A DNA stretch of 64,000 nucleotides, taken from assembly GCA_913051545.1 (NCBI GenBank), contig CAJXCD010000005.1, positions 34,549 through 98,548 on the forward strand, given 5' to 3'. The notes beneath the pieces were generated by a model. That model was not told the origin of the DNA and made no database searches. It was given only the letters and a program-made list of their open reading frames with translations. Shown here piece by piece: positions 45,288 through 54,302 of this stretch. A program made the position numbers and the translations under genes. This DNA comes from an uncultured Chloroflexota bacterium. GTDB taxonomy: Bacteria; Chloroflexota; Dehalococcoidia; Lucifugimonadales; CAJXCD01. Position 1 is the first letter of the stretch, and the number at the start of each line of letters is the position of its first letter.

Positions 45288-45578
45288 TTAGATCCATGGG
45301 TCGTCCCAAAAACGCTTAATTACGTCCACTAGTTCAAACCCCGCAACCAACTCATAAAAAGCAACGGCAAAAGCGAGTAGCGCAACACCGTAAAACATAG
45401 GTCTTATTTTCCCTACGAAAGCGGGCAAATGACGGGAACTAACCAGAGAAGGCACAAATACATGCCCGATTAGTATATTTGCAGCAGCTACAACCACGAA
45501 ACCAACCATCAACCAGATATTAGTTAATGTTCTCCCTATGTCACTCCACTCGTAGCCTGTTAAAGCCACAGGGTCCAC
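45288..45578 (-). CDS. Small two-helix membrane protein at head of ACIII operon
   Basis: A 96-residue protein with two transmembrane helices (IWLMVGFVVVAAANILIGHV and MFYGVALLAFAVAFYELVAG) and a charged C-terminus. GTG start at 45578 with AGAGGTGAG upstream. It is the first gene downstream of the ACIII promoter and 112 nt before actA. I do not recognise the family; it may be an extra or lineage-specific ACIII subunit or assembly factor. Confidence 0.65.
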   Translation of the reverse strand: MDPVALTGYEWSDIGRTLTNIWLMVGFVVVAAANILIGHVFVPSLVSSRHLPAFVGKIRPMFYGVALLAFAVAFYELVAGFELVDVIKRFWDDPWI

Positions 45579-45641
45579 AACTCACCTCTCTTGCAGACAG
45601 TGTTTAAAAGCAGTGAAACGCAGCTACTAACTAGATAGTGA

Positions 45642-45670
45642 AAAGTATCACACGCCAATGTCAGTGTCAA
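45642..45670 (-). promoter_or_regulatory. Promoter of the ACIII operon
   Basis: Reverse strand: perfect TTGACA (45670-45665), 17-nt spacer, and extended -10 TGATACTTT (hexamer 45647-45642). Initiation would be about 55 nt before the first gene. Confidence 0.65.
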
Positions 45671-45791
45671 GATAATTTTAGAGAAATTCCTCAGCCCAAC
45701 ATCATTACAAATACTCAGTAAATCTGCATTGATTGAATTCGATTTTAAATATTACCAATTTAAAGAGGCAGATATTTTTCAAAAATTAGCG

Positions 45792-45800
45792 TGATATAAT
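45792..45800 (+). promoter_or_regulatory. Extended -10 promoter for hydroxyacid dehydrogenase
   Basis: TGATATAAT at 45792-45800, a perfect extended -10, about 70 nt upstream of the ATG at 45870. No good -35. Confidence 0.5.
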
Positions 45801-45869
45801 TTTGGCTCGTATTTAGAATGTGGATTGCTTTTAAATCTAAAAGCTCCAATATTGTCAGGAGACCTTCAC

Positions 45870-46760
45870 ATGAGCGTAAAGCTAGGGTTTATTGGACTTG
45901 GACTCATGGGGAAACCTATGAGTACAAATCTAATCAAGGCAGGCTACAAAGTAACAGTCTGGAACAGGACGTCAACTCATATGCAGCCGCTTGTAGAAAT
46001 TGGAGCACAAACTGCTGCTTCTCCATCTGAAGTCGCATCAAATAGTGATATCACTATAACCATTGTGTCTGACTCATTAGATGTTGAAGAAGTTATCCTA
46101 GGTCAAAATGGGGTCATATATGGAGCTAAACCAGGATCCGTAGTAGTAGATATGAGCACGATATCTCCTACGGTGACAACAAAAATTGCAGCTACACTCA
46201 GGGAAAGTCTAATCCATATGATTGATGCTCCTGTTAGTGGTGGAGACACGGGAGCCAAAGGGGGCACACTATCTATAATGGCTGGAGGAGACAAAGAAAT
46301 ATTTGACAGATGTCTTCCCATAATGGATGTTATGGGATCTACTGTTACATACTGTGGAAGTAACGGTATGGGCCAGATCACCAAGCTAGTAAACCAAATA
46401 GTAGGATTAGGCACGCTAGCGGCAATGTGTGAAGGCCTGATATTCGCAGCTAAATCAGGAGCAGACCCAGAAGCAGTCCTCAATGCATTGTCTGGAGGCG
46501 CAGCAAATTCTTGGATGGTAGAAAATCAGGGAGCTAAGATCTTTGAGCGGGATTTTCGCCCTGGCTTCATGGTAGATCTAGCCCAAAAAGACCTAAGACT
46601 TGTCCAAGAATACGCATCAGAAATTAATCTTCCATTGATTACTACACCAATTGTAAGCCAAATATACAGAACGGTCCAACGTTTAGGTGGAGGACGCGAC
46701 GGAATTCAGTCGTATGTAAAAGGCCTAGAAACTTTGTCTGGAATAAAGGTAAATAAATAA
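45870..46760 (+). CDS. 3-hydroxyisobutyrate / 2-hydroxy-3-oxopropionate dehydrogenase family protein
   Basis: A 296-residue beta-hydroxyacid dehydrogenase. LGFIGLGLMGKPMSTNL is the NAD(P)-binding start, DAPVSGGDTGAKGGTLSIM the substrate-binding stretch (key part DAPVSGGD), and GQITKLVNQI holds the catalytic Lys. The ATG at 45870 has AGGAG 8 nt upstream; an earlier in-frame ATG at 45825 is less likely. The next gene is a thiolase, so a role in branched-chain or organic acid breakdown is plausible, but tartronate semialdehyde reductase is equally possible. Confidence 0.88.
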   Translation: MSVKLGFIGLGLMGKPMSTNLIKAGYKVTVWNRTSTHMQPLVEIGAQTAASPSEVASNSDITITIVSDSLDVEEVILGQNGVIYGAKPGSVVVDMSTISPTVTTKIAATLRESLIHMIDAPVSGGDTGAKGGTLSIMAGGDKEIFDRCLPIMDVMGSTVTYCGSNGMGQITKLVNQIVGLGTLAAMCEGLIFAAKSGADPEAVLNALSGGAANSWMVENQGAKIFERDFRPGFMVDLAQKDLRLVQEYASEINLPLITTPIVSQIYRTVQRLGGGRDGIQSYVKGLETLSGIKVNK

Positions 46761-46815
46761 ATTTAACCAGTAACTAAGGGGCATCGCACGCCCATGATAC
46801 TAGGGAGGAACTATA

Positions 46816-48003
46816 ATGACTGAAGCAGTGATAGTTAGTGGAGCCCGAACACCATTAGGGTCATTCGGTGGCAGTTTCAAGAACTTGTCAGCCGGTGATT
46901 TAGGTTCTATAGCTATATCAGCCTCTCTAGAGCGTGCGGGGGTAAGTCCAAGTGATGTAGACGAAGTGTTTTTTGGAAATGTCCTACAAGCAGCAGAAGC
47001 CGGATATGCACCAAGATTATCCGCACTAGGAGCCGGCATACCAGAAAGTGTCCCCTCGATAGCAATTAACAGGGCATGTTCATCAGGCCTAGAGGCTATT
47101 AATATTGCTGCTCAATTTATAAATACTGGAGAAATTGACATAGCTGTAGCTGGCGGTACTGAAAGCATGACCCAAGCCCCTTACTACCTAGATTATTCGG
47201 CTCGATTCGATGGCCTTAAACTGGGTGAAGTTACTTTAAGGGACGGATTGATTGAAGGGCTTTCTTGTCCGGTAAACAGATACCATATGGGAAGAGGAGC
47301 AGAGAATATAAGTGAAAAGTATGAGATCGCTCGCGAAGATCAGGATAACCTAGCCCTTCTAAGTCATCAGCGTGCTGTTGCGGCAATAAGAAATAATAAA
47401 TTTAAAAAACAGATAGTACCCGTCGAGATAAAATCTAAGGATGGAAGCAAAATAATGGTAACTCAGGATGAAAGTCCTAGAGAGAATACCTCTTTGGAAA
47501 AACTGTCGAGGCTTGATCCGGTTTTTAAAGAGGATGGTACTGTAACAGCAGGTAACTCATCAAGTATCAACGATGGTGCTGCAGCTGTAGTCTTGATGTC
47601 TAGTAATAAAGCGTCAGAACTAGGAATTAAGCCCAAATTACGTTGGATCGCCAGAGGTGTAGCCGGAGTCGACCCTGCATTCTATGGCACCGGTCCAGTC
47701 CCAGCTGTACAAAAAGCCCTTAGAAGATCTTCTATGACAATAAATGACATTGATCTGATCGAGTTAAATGAAGCATTCGCAGTTCAGGCACTTCACAACA
47801 TACGAAACTTAGCGTTTGACGTCGATAAAACCAATGTCAATGGAAGTGGAATTAGCATAGGACACCCACTGGGAGCTACTGGGGCAATAATGACAGTTAG
47901 GCTAATGGAAGAAATGGATATCCGTGATAGTGAAATAGGCCTAACAACAATGTGTGTTGGTGGCGGAATGGGTGTTGCAACAATATTTGAACGAATAGGC
48001 TAA
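46816..48003 (+). CDS. Acetyl-CoA C-acyltransferase (thiolase)
   Basis: A 395-residue thiolase. The nucleophile is Cys88 in NRACSSGLEAI; GISIGHPLGATGAIM carries the active-site His and TMCVGGGMGVA the second Cys. TPLGSFGGSFKNLSAGDLG is the usual N-terminus. Such enzymes either cleave 3-ketoacyl-CoA or condense two acetyl-CoA. GGGAGG precedes the ATG. It lies 55 nt after the hydroxyacid dehydrogenase and may share its message. Confidence 0.92.
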   Translation: MTEAVIVSGARTPLGSFGGSFKNLSAGDLGSIAISASLERAGVSPSDVDEVFFGNVLQAAEAGYAPRLSALGAGIPESVPSIAINRACSSGLEAINIAAQFINTGEIDIAVAGGTESMTQAPYYLDYSARFDGLKLGEVTLRDGLIEGLSCPVNRYHMGRGAENISEKYEIAREDQDNLALLSHQRAVAAIRNNKFKKQIVPVEIKSKDGSKIMVTQDESPRENTSLEKLSRLDPVFKEDGTVTAGNSSSINDGAAAVVLMSSNKASELGIKPKLRWIARGVAGVDPAFYGTGPVPAVQKALRRSSMTINDIDLIELNEAFAVQALHNIRNLAFDVDKTNVNGSGISIGHPLGATGAIMTVRLMEEMDIRDSEIGLTTMCVGGGMGVATIFERIG

Positions 48004-48077
48004 TCAAAATCGCATTACTCTACAATAGCAATGAAATTTAGTATCCGTCTGGAAAACATAGTACTTCAACACAACTC

Positions 48078-49160
48078 TCATTGCGTCAAAACTCTAACAA
48101 ATTTAGGGTTAATTATTAACGAAATTTCATCCCCAGGCGATATAGGTGCACCAACTTGATCAACGTGGACCCTAAACACGAAACTTGAATTGCGAATAGA
48201 AGTATTTATTTCATATGCCGTACCATGGAATGAAACAGATATAACAATTCCGTGAAAGTAGTTGCTTGATTTAACTTCTTCTGACAATAGGTGATTCACT
48301 TTAACTCCACCTTCATCAATCAATAATGTGATTCTGTGACCATCAGCAAATTTGCAACTATTCTCCGCATTGATCTCCAAGCATCCTATTTCAGTCTTAA
48401 TATATAAAACTCCCCCTTCAAGTTGCGTAACCCCCTGCAAAATATTCTTGAAACCAAGTGATCGCGCAACAAATTCTGTGCCAGGTCTATAATAGATCTC
48501 CTCGGGTGTGCCGACTTGAACTACCTGTCCGTTGTCCATAAACAACAGCTTGTCAGCCATAGTAAAAGCCTCATCACTGTCATGTGTAACAAACAGTGAC
48601 ATGACACCGATACTCTTAAGTATCGATCGCACCTGTCTTTGAATAGATTCGCTTAGAGTACGGTCTAGGGACGTGAACGGTTCATCAAGCATAAGAAATT
48701 TTGGTGAAGGAGCTAGGGATCTGGCCAAGGCAACTCTCTGAAGCTCCCCCCCCGAAAGTTCGTGTATCTTCCTTGATTCATACCCACTCATGTCCACTAA
48801 ATCCAGCATTTCGTTAACACGTTTTACCTCAAGTTTTTTGTCAATACGCTGTACTTTAAGTCCAAATGCAACGTTAGAATACACATCCATATGAGGAAAT
48901 AGCGCAAGGTCTTGGAACATCAGTCCGAATCCTCGATTTTGTGGACTCACCCCAGTTAATGAATCACCATTATAAAAAACAGCCCCGGCATCCGGAGTCT
49001 CTATCCCGGCTATCATACGCAGTAACGTACTTTTACCACATCCACTGGGACCTAAAAGACAAAGTATTTCTCCTCGTTCAGCAGAAAAAGAAACATTATC
49101 GACAGCTACTCTATCTTTAAATGATTTGGACAGACCAGCAATTTCCAGTAACGACATCAA
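48078..49160 (-). CDS. Thiamine ABC transporter ATP-binding protein (ThiQ-like, with C-terminal TOBE-type extension)
   Basis: A 360-residue ABC ATPase. Walker A is LGPSGCGKSTLLRMIAG, the signature LSGGELQRVALARSL, Walker B FLMLDEPFTSLDRTL, and the switch His is in FVTHDSDEAFTMA. About 120 extra C-terminal residues resemble the regulatory domain of FbpC/PotA proteins, longer than enteric ThiQ. The start overlaps the permease stop by 4 nt. Its place in a TPP-riboswitch operon points to thiamine or a thiamine precursor as substrate. Confidence 0.85.
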   Translation of the reverse strand: MMSLLEIAGLSKSFKDRVAVDNVSFSAERGEILCLLGPSGCGKSTLLRMIAGIETPDAGAVFYNGDSLTGVSPQNRGFGLMFQDLALFPHMDVYSNVAFGLKVQRIDKKLEVKRVNEMLDLVDMSGYESRKIHELSGGELQRVALARSLAPSPKFLMLDEPFTSLDRTLSESIQRQVRSILKSIGVMSLFVTHDSDEAFTMADKLLFMDNGQVVQVGTPEEIYYRPGTEFVARSLGFKNILQGVTQLEGGVLYIKTEIGCLEINAENSCKFADGHRITLLIDEGGVKVNHLLSEEVKSSNYFHGIVISVSFHGTAYEINTSIRNSSFVFRVHVDQVGAPISPGDEISLIINPKFVRVLTQ

Positions 49161-50833
49161 AATCCACCTGACCCTTTATATCTAAATTTCTCTATAGCCA
49201 TGAAACTCAAAGATACAATAATCATCAGAAGACCGCTCATCGCCAATGCTCTGCCCACATTAACTTCACCCGGAAGACCCAAAAACTTGAAGATTGCAAT
49301 AGGAATTGTTGCATTCTCTGGCCTAAGCAACATAAGCGACGAACCAAATTCTCCCATGGAGACTGCGAACGCAAACGTAGCGCCCACTAATATAGCAGGT
49401 AATATTATAGGCAATTCAACGGACAAGAAAATTCTTGATTGAGAAGCCCCTAATAGTTTCGCTGCATCTTTAAGACTCTTATCCATACTATTTATAACCG
49501 GCAACACGCTCCTTACTACAAATGGGTATGCGACTATAGAGTGAGCAATTACCAAAATAATCCACGACCCCCTAAGGTCAAAAGGATCTCTATTGAATGA
49601 AATCAAATATCCGTATCCGAGTGTCACAGCTGACATGCCAAGAGGCATCATAAAAAGTGAGTCAAAAATACCAGATATGCTACCTTGAGAGCCGGATAAT
49701 CTATAAGCGATTATCACGCCAACAATTGTGGATATAATTACAGTGCAGAGAGCAAACTTCACTGAGTTCCAAATAACTATGATTGGTGATAAATAAAAAT
49801 ATGACCCGGCTTGGTCAGAAAATAAGCCAATGAAAAGAAAAGGCAAGTACTCCCTGGTTTCTGCAAAAAATCGGAAAATCAATGCTCCGAGGGGGGACAA
49901 TAAACAAAATATATAGACTACCATTGCGACTATGAATATCCCGCGAATCGGTCTTCCATAACTATGCAATCTCTCTCCCCTCGACTGCAAACCTAATTGC
50001 ATTGAAGCCATTTTTTGATACCGTGTATAAACAAATAAGACCAAGTAGGTAAAACCTAATTGCACTACCGATAATGCAGCTGCAAGCGGAAGCCTAAATA
50101 ATTTCGTAGTAAGTTCATAAATAGACACCTCCAACGTAGCAAATTGAGGTCCGCCTAGAACTAAAACAACACCCAAACTCGTAAATGAAAAAGCAAAAGC
50201 TAATGCAGATGACGAGATAAGAGCTGGTGAAATAAGTGGTAGCGTAACCCTACATAACACTTGGATTCTGCTACCTCCAAGAATCTTAGCTGTATCCTCT
50301 AATTGAGAATCAAGACTTGACCAGAAAGACGAAACTATTCTTACAACCACGGCGTAGTTGTAAAACACATGGGCAATTATAATAATGGCCAAGGTGTTAG
50401 AGAGCATTATTGGAGGTTTGTCTAATTCAAATATTTTCATTAGCAACGTATTTATCAAGCCCTGAGCACCAAATAGTGAAAGAAATCCCATTGCTACAAC
50501 AATAGTTGGCATCACAAAAGGCAATGTGCAGAGTGCCTTTAAAAATGTCTTTCCCGGAAAATCACATCGAGCAAAAAAGTATGCTATTGGTAGAGCTACT
50601 ACTACTGACATAATTGTAGAAATCGTAGCCTGCCAAATTGTGAACCAGATTCTTCCTAAATAATAAGAGTCAACAAAAAGTGTACGAAAGGGCACAAATA
50701 CAAAATCTGTATTCCCCTCTAGGCTCCGAACTAATATAGATGCCAAAGGGTATATAAAGAAAAATGAAAGAAAAACTACCGGAATAAGGATGATGCTGTG
50801 TGAAAATCTAAAACGCATTATACTTGAGGCCAC
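49157..50833 (-). CDS. thiP: Thiamine ABC transporter permease (ThiP-like)
   Basis: A 558-residue membrane protein made of two fused permease halves, each with about six helices. Each half has an EAA-like loop: EDTAKILGGSRIQVLCRVTL near residue 183 and DAAKLLGASQSRIFLSVELP near 460. This double-domain form is typical of ThiP and FbpB. GTG start at 50833; ATG at 50818 is an alternative. It lies 196 nt downstream of the binding-protein gene and is translationally coupled to the ATPase. Confidence 0.88.
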   Translation of the reverse strand: MASSIMRFRFSHSIILIPVVFLSFFFIYPLASILVRSLEGNTDFVFVPFRTLFVDSYYLGRIWFTIWQATISTIMSVVVALPIAYFFARCDFPGKTFLKALCTLPFVMPTIVVAMGFLSLFGAQGLINTLLMKIFELDKPPIMLSNTLAIIIIAHVFYNYAVVVRIVSSFWSSLDSQLEDTAKILGGSRIQVLCRVTLPLISPALISSSALAFAFSFTSLGVVLVLGGPQFATLEVSIYELTTKLFRLPLAAALSVVQLGFTYLVLFVYTRYQKMASMQLGLQSRGERLHSYGRPIRGIFIVAMVVYIFCLLSPLGALIFRFFAETREYLPFLFIGLFSDQAGSYFYLSPIIVIWNSVKFALCTVIISTIVGVIIAYRLSGSQGSISGIFDSLFMMPLGMSAVTLGYGYLISFNRDPFDLRGSWIILVIAHSIVAYPFVVRSVLPVINSMDKSLKDAAKLLGASQSRIFLSVELPIILPAILVGATFAFAVSMGEFGSSLMLLRPENATIPIAIFKFLGLPGEVNVGRALAMSGLLMIIVSLSFMAIEKFRYKGSGGF

Positions 50834-51029
50834 TAATAAAATTCCCTCTACTGTCAGTTAGGTATCTCTGGAGTAAATGACTAACCGAGAGATAAATAAC
50901 ATTTTATACAATCAACAAAGCTCTAGATATGATTGAGATACAATTTGGACACCTCAATTTCGTGATCACATCAGCCTTGAATTGACGTTACTGCAAACAC
51001 TTTCTTAGTGACATCAATTCAATTCCAAG

Positions 51030-52106
51030 TTAGCGTAGAACCACCTTGACCCAAGCTTCTATCCAATCTTCACGTTTCTCATCAATATCCTCATGTGATA
51101 TATCTGAGTGAACCTTTGGCACTTGTGCAAACTGAAAGAAATCTGGCCATGCTGCCCTTCTGTTGACAGGATAAACAAACATCTTACTGGGTATGTCTTC
51201 TTGGAAAGAAACATCGAGCGCGAAATCGATAAAATCACTCGCAAGTTTCTCAACTTCAGTACCTTTCAAGATACCTATGCCTTCTATCTGTTGAAAGGTG
51301 GCCTTATCGATTATTAAATTACCAGTGGGAGGTTCAGTGTATTTACCTTCTGAAAAATACACTTCTGCTGCAGGACTTGTAGCATAACTAACTACTAATG
51401 GTCTATCACCGCCATTTAAGCTAAAGTCATTGTAATAAGCATCACTCCATCCATCTTTGACAACAACCCCGTTGTTACGTAGATCTTCCCAAAAGTCTAG
51501 ATAATCATACTCGTCGTCCTCACCGAAATAGGAAATAGTGGCGATTAGAAAGGCCAATCCCGGAGAGGATGTAGCAGGATTCTCTACAACCATCCGATTT
51601 TCCCATTTACTATCAGTTAGTTCCTCAAGTAGCACGGGAGGATCCAAAGCGTTATCTATGAGATATTGTTTATCGTAATTAATATTTACATACCCGAAAT
51701 CTATAGGAGTGACATGGAAAGTCTTATCTAAAACAAGATGATTAGGGACGTTAACCAGTAAAGGAGACTTATAAGCAATAAATAAGTCTTCTCTTAAAGC
51801 CTTAGAAAGATACGTATTGTCAATCCCATACAATAAATCAGCTGAAGGATTACCTCTTTCAAGAATGGCTCTATTTAACACCTCTCCTGCATCACCCCCT
51901 TTTACAATTGTGATTGTTGCATTATTTTCCTCCTCAAATTTGTCGATCAATGATTTGGATATATCAAAGCTATCGTGGACTACTATCACTAAACTCTGTG
52001 GGTCTTTTTCTTCTATAATTGTCGAATCTTCATTGGCCTGTTCACAAGCAAACACGGTAATCAAAAATACTAATGTTATTGCCAAAAATATATCTATCTT
52101 AATCAA
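51030..52106 (-). CDS. thiB: Thiamine ABC transporter substrate-binding lipoprotein (ThiB-like)
   Basis: A 358-residue periplasmic-binding protein. The N-terminal hydrophobic segment ends in the lipobox-like LITVFACEQ. VVHDSFDISKSLIDKFEEEN (key part VHDSFD), GNPSADLLYGIDNTYLSKAL, VTPIDFGYVNINYD, ENPATSSPGLAFLIATI and KDGWSDAYYNDFS closely follow the ThiB pattern. TTG start with GGAG upstream. It is the first gene behind the TPP riboswitch, which strongly supports thiamine, or a phosphate or pyrimidine derivative of it, as ligand. Confidence 0.9.
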   Translation of the reverse strand: MIKIDIFLAITLVFLITVFACEQANEDSTIIEEKDPQSLVIVVHDSFDISKSLIDKFEEENNATITIVKGGDAGEVLNRAILERGNPSADLLYGIDNTYLSKALREDLFIAYKSPLLVNVPNHLVLDKTFHVTPIDFGYVNINYDKQYLIDNALDPPVLLEELTDSKWENRMVVENPATSSPGLAFLIATISYFGEDDEYDYLDFWEDLRNNGVVVKDGWSDAYYNDFSLNGGDRPLVVSYATSPAAEVYFSEGKYTEPPTGNLIIDKATFQQIEGIGILKGTEVEKLASDFIDFALDVSFQEDIPSKMFVYPVNRRAAWPDFFQFAQVPKVHSDISHEDIDEKREDWIEAWVKVVLR

Positions 52107-52140
52107 TTCTTTCTCCGTTCCATAAAATCAGATCATAACC

Positions 52141-52187
52141 AAAAAGATACGGGCTCACACGAATACCTTGGGTGAGCCCGTATCTTT
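52141..52187 (-). terminator. Riboswitch-associated intrinsic terminator
   Basis: A 17-bp perfect stem on the reverse strand, with arms at 52187-52171 and 52157-52141, core GATACGGGCTCAC / GTGAGCCCGTATC, ending in a TTTT run. It lies between the TPP aptamer and thiB, so TPP binding would favour its formation and shut off the operon. Confidence 0.85.
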
Positions 52188-52198
52188 TTACCCTTAAC

Positions 52199-52287
52199 TA
52201 TCCCTACGCTGGCATTACCCAGATCAGGTAAGCGGGTCGTCCTCACTCTGAAGGACCTCTCAGCCTGGATAACCAAGCTCCCCAAGG
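52199..52287 (-). promoter_or_regulatory. TPP (THI-element) riboswitch aptamer
   Basis: The reverse strand contains the conserved THI-element parts in order: GGGGAGC, CTGAGAGG (52263-52256), ACCCGC, CTGATCTGGGTAATGCCAG (52227-52209) and GCGTAGGGA. It senses thiamine pyrophosphate and precedes the thiB-thiP-thiQ operon. Confidence 0.95.
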
Positions 52288-52292
52288 CGGCC

Positions 52293-52321
52293 AGTTTAAC
52301 CAAGATAAATTGTGCAGTCAA
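52293..52321 (-). promoter_or_regulatory. Promoter of thiBPQ operon
   Basis: Reverse strand TTGACT (52321-52316), 17-nt spacer, TAAACT (52298-52293), directly upstream of the riboswitch aptamer. Confidence 0.6.
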
Positions 52322-52412
52322 GAAGTCTTTTGAAACTAGTAATAGAAATTTGGCCCCCTTATACATGATATACTCCTGCCCTTTGAACACACCGAAGGAA
52401 ATTAAACACTAT

Positions 52413-53129
52413 ATGGATACCCTTGCACTTAAAGCAAAAGATCTGGGTATATTCCTCAACAACTCACAGCTAATGCAGTTCCAAAAGTTCTATGAAGAAC
52501 TAACATGTTGGAATACTAAAATAAACCTCACTTCTATTGTTGGAATAGATCAAATTGTCCACAAACATTTCTTAGATTCACTATCGGTCAATCTAGAGTT
52601 ATCACATCTATTAACCATTCCCAATCTTCGTATTTTAGACGTGGGAAGTGGAGCCGGATTCCCTGGGATTCCAATTCAAATTAGTTTCCCGCATATCCGA
52701 GTTTCTGTACTTGAATCTTCGACTAAAAAGTGTTCTTTCTTGTCCCATATAGCTAAAGAACTAAGATTAGTGAATCTATCTGTACTAAATGGACGTTCCG
52801 AAACATTAGCTCACGACCCACTACACAGAGAAAAATTTGATGTGGTGATCTCCAGAGCAGTTGCAAAGCTTCAGGTTCTATCTGAATTAACTCTGCCATT
52901 CACTAAAGTAGGAGGATCAGTTCTCGCATATAAATCAAAAGAAATTACCTCAGAGTTAAACCTAGCTCGAAATTCCATACGAATTATGGGAGGAGAAGTG
53001 AAAAATACCTTTCGGGTTAACTCTATATGTGGATTACCCGCCAGAACCCTAGTAATGATTGAGAAACCACGAAATACCCCACATAAATATCCTAGACGGT
53101 CAGGAATCCCATCCAAAAGACCTATGTGA
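52413..53129 (+). CDS. rsmG: 16S rRNA (guanine-N7)-methyltransferase RsmG
   Basis: A 238-residue class I methyltransferase that modifies G527 of 16S rRNA. ELTCWNTKINLTSI, HFLDSLSVNLEL, ILDVGSGAGFPGIPIQI for SAM binding, VLESSTKKCSFLSHIAKEL and VISRAVAKLQVLSELTLPF are all characteristic. The open frame extends to 52350, but homologues start near MDTLALKAKDLG; the ATG at 52413 has AAGGA at a rather long distance. It is divergent from the thiamine operon. Confidence 0.9.
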   Translation: MDTLALKAKDLGIFLNNSQLMQFQKFYEELTCWNTKINLTSIVGIDQIVHKHFLDSLSVNLELSHLLTIPNLRILDVGSGAGFPGIPIQISFPHIRVSVLESSTKKCSFLSHIAKELRLVNLSVLNGRSETLAHDPLHREKFDVVISRAVAKLQVLSELTLPFTKVGGSVLAYKSKEITSELNLARNSIRIMGGEVKNTFRVNSICGLPARTLVMIEKPRNTPHKYPRRSGIPSKRPM

Positions 53130-53156
53130 AAAAGTTCTCCTGTTACAATATTTAAT

Positions 53157-54203
53157 ATGAGAATGTTTAACTACAAGTTTCCTGAATCACACAGGCGAAA
53201 AATTTTACCCTCTCTGATATCTTTCTTAATAGCGGCTGCATTTATATATTTTCTGACACATCGCTTAGGAGTTGATTGGAAACAAACTTGGTCCAATATT
53301 TCAGATATTCACCTCGGATATTATCTCCTAGGACTAACACTTTACTATATGAGTTTTGTATTTAGGGGCATCAGATGGAAAATATTAACTCAAAATGCAA
53401 AAGAAAAAGATCACTCGAAACATACCAGTGAACTAACTACAGCATCATTCTCTCAAATCGTACTCATGGGGTGGTTTGTAAATGCCGTAACCTGGCTAAG
53501 GCTCGGCGATGCCTATAGAGCATACGCCCTGTCACAACGGTCTGGAGCAAGCTTTCCCTGGAGCCTTGGAACCATTCTAGCAGAGAGAGTATTAGATATG
53601 ATCACAGTACTTGCACTGTTAGTAATTGGAATAGTCTGGTTCTCAGCAATACAGAAATCAACCGGTATGGAGAAAATTCTCTTAGCTACTTTGATAATGG
53701 CCATATTACTGTCGATGATACTCTTTGTAATGAAATCATATGGCGGTCAGTTATCTAAGTTGCTTCCCTACCGACTGGCAAATTATTACGCTAACTTCGA
53801 AAAGGGAACTATGACTAGCTTGAAACGCCTACCAATGCTTTCGTCTCTAGGAATTATTGGCTGGATGCTAGAAGTAAGTAGACTCTATTTTGTAATTAAA
53901 TCTATCAATGTAGAAGTGGCCCTTCCTTTAATCTTAATAGTGACGTTAGGCCATGCTATCTTAAGCACATTTCCTACCCCTGGCGGAATAGGAGTAGTGG
54001 AACCGGGAATTACAGGATTACTAGCCTTAGGAATGAACCAGCACCTCGCAATTGCAGTAACCATAATAGACAGGACGATTACATTACTCAGTATAGTAGT
54101 ACTCGGAGGAATAGCTTTCCTCCTATGGCAATTTATTCAACCCAAAAAATGTAACTCCAACGACAATACACTTAACAGTACAAAGCCAATAAACTCACTT
54201 TAA
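53157..54203 (+). CDS. Lysylphosphatidylglycerol synthase TM-region / UPF0104 flippase-like membrane protein
   Basis: A 348-residue integral membrane protein with about eight helices. YYLLGLTLYYMSFVFRGIRW (key part FVFRGIRW), WLRLGDAYRAYALSQRSG, LAERVLDMITVLALL, FPTPGGIGVVEPGITGLL and VTIIDRTITLLSIV are typical of the LPG_synthase_TM family. Relatives are flippases or transporters of lipid-linked molecules; it lacks the MprF catalytic domain. Exact substrate unknown. It follows rsmG by 27 nt. Confidence 0.85.
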   Translation: MRMFNYKFPESHRRKILPSLISFLIAAAFIYFLTHRLGVDWKQTWSNISDIHLGYYLLGLTLYYMSFVFRGIRWKILTQNAKEKDHSKHTSELTTASFSQIVLMGWFVNAVTWLRLGDAYRAYALSQRSGASFPWSLGTILAERVLDMITVLALLVIGIVWFSAIQKSTGMEKILLATLIMAILLSMILFVMKSYGGQLSKLLPYRLANYYANFEKGTMTSLKRLPMLSSLGIIGWMLEVSRLYFVIKSINVEVALPLILIVTLGHAILSTFPTPGGIGVVEPGITGLLALGMNQHLAIAVTIIDRTITLLSIVVLGGIAFLLWQFIQPKKCNSNDNTLNSTKPINSL

Positions 54204-54302
54204 GGTATTCCCTGCTAAACCTAATACGTCACCCATCTGACTCCATGTAAAAGGAAATTCATGATGGTACGTAATAGCTTAGTTAGCGGCTACTCGTCAA
54301 TC

